Shown piece by piece: positions 59,686 to 64,000 of a stretch of 64,000 nucleotides of DNA (positions are counted from its first letter, which is position 1; each line of letters opens with the position of its first letter). The notes beneath the pieces are model-generated. The model saw only the letters and a list, made by a program, of their open reading frames with translations. It was not told the DNA's origin and searched no databases. The position numbers and the translations under genes were made by a program. Where the stretch lies: assembly GCF_039696035.1 (NCBI RefSeq), contig NZ_CP155567.1, positions 1,439,501 through 1,503,500 of the forward strand, read 5' to 3'. The stretch is from Microbulbifer sp. SAOS-129_SWC. Its GTDB lineage: Bacteria > Pseudomonadota > Gammaproteobacteria > Pseudomonadales > Cellvibrionaceae.

Positions 59686-62025
59686 ATGCTAACAATAAAT
59701 AAAATCACGTTGGGGATGGCTCTAGCGGGTTCGGTTTCAACGCTAACGGCATTGCCGCATGTCGCGTATGCGAAGGAAGACACGCTCGCCCTCGAGGAAG
59801 TGACCGTTACTGCGCGGAAGAAGGAGGAATCCCTGCAGGATGTTGCCGTATCGGTTACCGCAATTTCCAGCCAGCTCAAGAATGCCGCGGTCAAAAACAT
59901 TCAGGATCTCAACAACTACTCCCCCAATGTCAATATCGATTTTAGCCCCGCAAGCGCCAACGCCGCGGCGATCTCCATCCGCGGTATCAGCCACCAGGAT
60001 CCCGATAAAAGTATGGAAGCTCCGGTCGGTATGATTCTGGATGGCGTGTTTATGGGAACCACGGCAGGTCAGCTGATGGACAGCTTTGACCTCGAGCGCG
60101 TCGAAATATTGCGCGGTCCACAGGGCACGTTGTTCGGTAAAAATACCACCGGAGGCGCGCTTAATGTGATCCGATCCAAGCCCACCAAGGAATTGGGATC
60201 GAAGGTTCGGGTCGGTGTTGGCGATTATGGCCTGGTCGAGACCAAGGCTATCGTAAACACTCCGCTTACATCCACCGGCGGCCTGAAACTCTCAGTCAAT
60301 AAATCCAAGTCGGACGGCTACTGGGAAAATACCACCACGGGTAAAGACGCCGGTGGTATGGACTACCTGCAGTTGGGAGCCATGGTCGCCTTTGATGTGA
60401 CCGATACTTTTGATGTGTCGCTGGCCTATGACCGCATTGACGACAATTCGGATCACGGCGCATTTGCCAATTTCAACGACGATTCCAGCCTGACCTGCCT
60501 GGCGAGTATTGGGGGGCTCAACATCCCCGGCGTCATCACTGTGCCGGCGGACCCGACGAATCCGGATTTTGGTGCCGGATGCATGAGCATGGATAAAGGC
60601 AGTGATGAAGATCATGTATCCATGAATGGGAATAATGAGGCTTCAACCAAGGATAACCTGGCAAACCTGACCTTGAACTGGGATCTGGGGGGGTGGCAGA
60701 TGACCTCAATCACCGGTTATCAGGATCGGGAAGAAACATACAACCATGAATTCGACTCCAGTTCGGTGCGCATGCTCAATGTCACAGGCGGGCACGAGTA
60801 TTCGCAGTTCAGTCAGGAAGTTCGTCTGAATGGCAAGTTTAACGATGCGGTCAACTTGACCGCCGGTGTTTACTACTTTGACTCGGATGTTCGCCAGTAC
60901 CAGGACAGCTTTGATATGTGGTACTACATCGCGTTTGGCCCGGATTTCGCAATTCCCGACGGTATGGGCGGTTTCATACCGATGCCCTTGCCGCTTGGTG
61001 ATGTGAGCGCCAATCTCGATGGTACCGTCACCAACCAGGCGAGCGCCTTGTTCGCCAGCCTCGACTGGCAATTGACCGACGATCTGTCATTGAATCTGGG
61101 TGGCCGCTATACCTGGGAAGAGAAGGGCTTCGAGGGTGGCGCAGGTCGTTATGACTCTAAGATCCTCGGCAAGGGGTTTATCCCTGCCGGGCCTATTCGC
61201 AAGCTGAAGGATGACTGGCAGGAGTTCTCACCTCGCGTCGCGCTTCAGTACAATCTTTCTGACGATATCATGGCATTTGCCTCTTATGCCAACGGGTTTA
61301 AGAGCGGCGGTTTCTTCGCCCGCACGCAAAACGTGAATGCCATTTCTTCTTTTGATCCAGAATATGTGGATACTTACGAGATCGGTTTGAAGAGTGAACT
61401 TCTGGATAAGCGCATTCGTTTAAATGCCACTGCTTTCAAGTCGGATTACACCGATAAACAGGAAGATATTCTCGTGCCGGAAGCGGGTGGCCAAGTGAAT
61501 ACCATTGTCCGCAACGCTGGTGACGTAGGTATCTCCGGTCTTGAGCTGGAAATGCAGGCGGTCATTACCACGAATCTGAATATCTATATGATGGCCGGTC
61601 TGCTCGATGCGAAATACAACAAGTTCTTTGCCGATGTCGATGGTGAGGCTTATCCTGGCGAGGGCGTAATTCCTACCGATAATACCTATCTGAAATTGCG
61701 CAATACTCCAGATAAAACACTCGGCGCCGGATTTGACTATTACAGGAATATCGACCTGGGAGAGCTCTCAGTCAGTTATAGCTATCGCTGGTCCGACGAC
61801 TACGAAAGCGAATTCTTCAACGATCCCCGCGGCCATGTTGACGCCATGGGCTTGCATAGTGCCAGTATAAGCCTCTCGATAGACAGTAAATATCGCCTGA
61901 GTCTCTACGGCCGAAACCTGACCAATGAGCGTTACGCCCGTCTTGTAAAGATAGGTAGCATCGCGCAAATGGGGCAGTACAACGCGCCGCGTACATATGG
62001 TTTTCAGTTTACGGCCGATTTCTAA
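59686..62025 (+). CDS. TonB-dependent outer-membrane receptor (copy 1)
   Basis: A 779-residue receptor. A signal peptide (about 1-30, ending VAYA) is followed by the TonB-box region LEEVTVTARKKEESLQDV. The plug domain contains ISIRGIS, ILDGVFMGTTAGQLMDSFDLERVEILRGPQGTLFGKNTTGGALNVI. A 22-stranded barrel should follow to the aromatic C-terminus QFTADF. The family imports siderophores, vitamins, carbohydrates and hydrophobic aromatic or terpenoid compounds. No iron-regulatory box is seen; the operator at 59513 suggests catabolic control instead. ATG 59686 follows GGAGA. Confidence 0.93.
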   Translation: MLTINKITLGMALAGSVSTLTALPHVAYAKEDTLALEEVTVTARKKEESLQDVAVSVTAISSQLKNAAVKNIQDLNNYSPNVNIDFSPASANAAAISIRGISHQDPDKSMEAPVGMILDGVFMGTTAGQLMDSFDLERVEILRGPQGTLFGKNTTGGALNVIRSKPTKELGSKVRVGVGDYGLVETKAIVNTPLTSTGGLKLSVNKSKSDGYWENTTTGKDAGGMDYLQLGAMVAFDVTDTFDVSLAYDRIDDNSDHGAFANFNDDSSLTCLASIGGLNIPGVITVPADPTNPDFGAGCMSMDKGSDEDHVSMNGNNEASTKDNLANLTLNWDLGGWQMTSITGYQDREETYNHEFDSSSVRMLNVTGGHEYSQFSQEVRLNGKFNDAVNLTAGVYYFDSDVRQYQDSFDMWYYIAFGPDFAIPDGMGGFIPMPLPLGDVSANLDGTVTNQASALFASLDWQLTDDLSLNLGGRYTWEEKGFEGGAGRYDSKILGKGFIPAGPIRKLKDDWQEFSPRVALQYNLSDDIMAFASYANGFKSGGFFARTQNVNAISSFDPEYVDTYEIGLKSELLDKRIRLNATAFKSDYTDKQEDILVPEAGGQVNTIVRNAGDVGISGLELEMQAVITTNLNIYMMAGLLDAKYNKFFADVDGEAYPGEGVIPTDNTYLKLRNTPDKTLGAGFDYYRNIDLGELSVSYSYRWSDDYESEFFNDPRGHVDAMGLHSASISLSIDSKYRLSLYGRNLTNERYARLVKIGSIAQMGQYNAPRTYGFQFTADF

Positions 62026-62310
62026 CCCGCAACGGCCCGCGTGAGCGGGCCGACCTCTTGCACCTGTTTATTGTTGATCCTGCAAGAACATGATTTTCCG
62101 GATGGCCTGTTGATCGGTTCCCGTTTCGGGCGGAAAGGGTTTTCCGATTGAAAGGCATGAACTGTCGATCAAAGCCGTAACGGGTTTCTTACCCGGGCCC
62201 TTGTCTGGCAAGTATCTCCCCTGAGCCGAAGTATGGTTTGCGCAGTAGTGGTTGATTCAAGCTGTCATTGCTGATCGATCACCCGTTGATATGTATCGAT
62301 GGAGATTAAA
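62026..62310. other. Intergenic region between the two receptors
   Basis: It starts with a GC-rich hairpin (62034-62051) and then holds about 220 bases with no recognised gene. No AAAACAGT-type operator is seen, so the second receptor may depend on read-through or on its own promoter. Confidence 0.55.
62034..62051 (+). terminator. Hairpin downstream of the first receptor
   Basis: GGCCCGC (62034-62040) and GCGGGCC (62045-62051) form a perfect 7-bp stem with a GTGA loop. The following sequence (GACCTCTTG) has no strong T-tract, so termination may be partial. Confidence 0.5.
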
Positions 62311-64000
62311 ATGCGAATTAGTCTTAAGAATCCCGCAAATATTGTGTTAACCAGTTGTATTTCTGCTATGGCTGCTTTCCCTGTCGGCGTATGCGCGCAG
62401 GACAAGGGAAAAGACAAGTCCGATACTCGCGCACTGGAAGAGGTTACAGTGACGGCCCGGAAGCGCGCCGAATCGATGCAGGATGTTCCGGTTAGCATCA
62501 CCGCGGTTTCCGCACAGCTCGAAGATCCCTCAGTGCAGAGCCTTCAGGACGTTCAGAATTATGTGCCCAACGTTTCCATTGACCAGATCCCTGGAAATAA
62601 CGGTGCGTCTATTTCGATTCGCGGTATCAGCTTCCAGGAAACCGACAAGAGTCTGGATCCGCCGGTTGGCGTAATCCTCGACGGTGTCTATATCGGCGTC
62701 GCAGCCGGAGAACTGCTGAATAACTTCGACCTCGAACGAGTGGAAGTCCTGAGGGGGCCGCAGGGGACCCTGTTCGGGAAAAACACCATTGCCGGTGCGA
62801 TCAATGTGATTCGCACCGCGCCGACCCGTGAATTTGGCGCAAAGGTGAAGGTTGGTGGTGGGTCGTGGAATCGGCGTGAAGTCAATGCCGTAGTCAATAC
62901 GCCGCTGGGTAACAACGGTGGCTTGAAGATTTATGGCAACAAGCTGGCGCACGATGGATATATCAAGGATCGTCTGATTGGGGATGATCTGGGTGATGTT
63001 GATTACCGCCAATTGGGGGCAACAGCTGTATATGACCCGACGGAGCAACTATCGGTATCGCTCACTGCCGAACGTATCAAGGACAACTCCGAAGTAGGTG
63101 CCTGGTCTAATTTTAATCGCACCACAGATTCTATGGCCTGCTGGTCGACCTTGAATCAGCCGTTCCTGCCGTCGGCGATTTCACCAGATGTACCCTATGG
63201 ATCCGGCTGTATGGAATTTGATGACCAAAGCGGTCCCGGCAAAAGTTCCGTTAATGCCCCGAATACATCTGAGGTGACGAATGACTATGCCAACTTGACG
63301 ATGGAGCTTGGCTTGGGAAGTTGGCAGCTCACGTCAATAACCGGCTATGTGAAGCGCGAGGAGCAGTTCCGTCTTGAATATGATGCCTCGCGGGTACCGT
63401 TTGTCACGGTGCTCGGTGCGCATGACTACTCACAGTTCAGCCAGGAGCTGCGTGCCGATGGGAATCTCACCGAATCGGTAAATCTCACCACGGGTCTCTA
63501 CTACTGGAAGTCGGATTACTGGCAGACGCAAACTTCCTACGACATGTGGTATTACTTTGGAATCGGTTTTGGCCCGGAAGGCGGTTTCAATCCAGGAGAT
63601 ATTTCCCAGGGGCTGACGGGCGATGGGGATAACACGGCTTACGCGTTATTCGCCAGTCTCGATTGGCAGATTACCGATAAATTGCTGTTGAATGCGGGGG
63701 GACGCTTTACCAGAGAACACAAGACATTCAATGGCGGCAGTGGTCCTTTCACCTATGTTCCGATGAACGTTGATATTGTGCCTGCAGGTCCAATTGTCCA
63801 TTTGAAGGATAATTGGCAGGAATTTTCTCCAAAGATAGCCCTTCAGTATGAGCTGGCCGAGGATGTGATGGTGTTCGGATCGTTCGCCAGTGGTTTCAAG
63901 AGTGGCGGATTTTTCGCGCGTACACAGGACGTGTACGGAATGCAGTCATATGATCCTGAGTATGTTGACACCGTGGAAATGGGCCTCAAAAGTGAATGGC
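62311..64000 (+). CDS. TonB-dependent outer-membrane receptor (copy 2, cut by window edge)
   Basis: The first 563 codons are visible before the window ends. A signal peptide (about 1-29, ending VCAQ), a TonB box region ALEEVTVTARKRAESMQDV and a plug domain with ILDGVYIGVAAGELLNNFDLERVEVLRGPQGTLFGKNTIAGAINVI are followed by barrel strands. Many blocks match copy 1 (HDYSQFSQELR, MWYYFG, KDNWQEFSP, FASGFKSGGFFARTQ), so the two arose by tandem duplication. ATG 62311 follows GGAGA. Differences in the loop regions would allow different ligands. Confidence 0.92.
   Translation, partial: MRISLKNPANIVLTSCISAMAAFPVGVCAQDKGKDKSDTRALEEVTVTARKRAESMQDVPVSITAVSAQLEDPSVQSLQDVQNYVPNVSIDQIPGNNGASISIRGISFQETDKSLDPPVGVILDGVYIGVAAGELLNNFDLERVEVLRGPQGTLFGKNTIAGAINVIRTAPTREFGAKVKVGGGSWNRREVNAVVNTPLGNNGGLKIYGNKLAHDGYIKDRLIGDDLGDVDYRQLGATAVYDPTEQLSVSLTAERIKDNSEVGAWSNFNRTTDSMACWSTLNQPFLPSAISPDVPYGSGCMEFDDQSGPGKSSVNAPNTSEVTNDYANLTMELGLGSWQLTSITGYVKREEQFRLEYDASRVPFVTVLGAHDYSQFSQELRADGNLTESVNLTTGLYYWKSDYWQTQTSYDMWYYFGIGFGPEGGFNPGDISQGLTGDGDNTAYALFASLDWQITDKLLLNAGGRFTREHKTFNGGSGPFTYVPMNVDIVPAGPIVHLKDNWQEFSPKIALQYELAEDVMVFGSFASGFKSGGFFARTQDVYGMQSYDPEYVDTVEMGLKSEW

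Noticed and set aside
62072..62254. Open minus-strand frame ending KIMFLQDQQ between the two receptors
   Set aside because: About 60 codons without a start codon, binding site or recognisable domain; likely chance.

Overview
The window reads as one stretch of a GC-rich proteobacterial chromosome, most likely a marine gammaproteobacterium. The evidence is a mutS gene next to a 7Fe ferredoxin (an order known from Pseudomonas and relatives), a LexA box of the gammaproteobacterial CTG-N10-CAG type at dinB, and a large set of TonB-dependent receptors and acyl-CoA catabolic genes. The genus is not determined; a Cellvibrionales-like organism is only a guess. I saw no tRNA, rRNA, CRISPR array, insertion sequence or phage gene.

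Layout. (1) 1-5.9 kb: a partial LysR regulator diverges from a catabolic operon (histidine phosphatase, acyl-CoA dehydrogenase, phosphotransferase, two SDRs, quinone-type oxidoreductase). (2) 5.9-13.4 kb: housekeeping genes, with a sigma-like/anti-sigma-like pair, dinB under an SOS box, a carboxymuconolactone decarboxylase-like protein, a DUF1328 peptide, a polysaccharide-deacetylase-like protein with damaged motifs, fdxA and mutS. (3) 13.9-24.6 kb: an AraC-type regulator divergent from a beta-oxidation operon (thiolase, FadB/FadJ-type multifunctional enzyme, acyl-CoA dehydrogenase, SDRs, CaiB-type CoA transferase/racemase, enoyl-CoA hydratase, nitronate monooxygenase-like protein). (4) 24.6-64 kb: a dense catabolic region around a TetR regulator. 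It holds aldehyde dehydrogenases, a rubredoxin-rubredoxin reductase fusion, a second acyl-CoA dehydrogenase/phosphotransferase pair, a molybdopterin oxidoreductase, two carotenoid-cleavage-type oxygenases each beside an NTF2/SnoaL-like protein, a complete 2-oxoacid/acetoin-type dehydrogenase complex, a DUF35/SCP2-thiolase pair, a Rieske oxygenase, a CoA ligase, a P450 and two tandem TonB-dependent receptors.

The most interesting signal is regulatory. An inverted repeat, AAAACAGT-N8-ACTGTTTT (N4 in two cases), recurs in seven intergenic regions between 31 and 59.6 kb, including the TetR gene's own leader, and in two cases it overlaps the -35 box of a recognisable promoter. This makes region 4 look like a single TetR-controlled regulon for import (TonB receptors), oxidative cleavage (carotenoid-type oxygenases, P450, Rieske), aldehyde oxidation and CoA-dependent breakdown of an unidentified hydrophobic, probably alkenyl, aromatic or isoprenoid compound. 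The substrate is inference; the repeats and gene order are read directly.

Secondary points: two kinase/acyl-CoA dehydrogenase modules like those that process 4-hydroxyacyl-CoA, an E2 subunit with two peripheral-subunit-binding domains, a probably leaderless SOS-controlled dinB, a short ORF resembling a Gly-Gly-leader peptide, and several enzymes with substituted catalytic residues.
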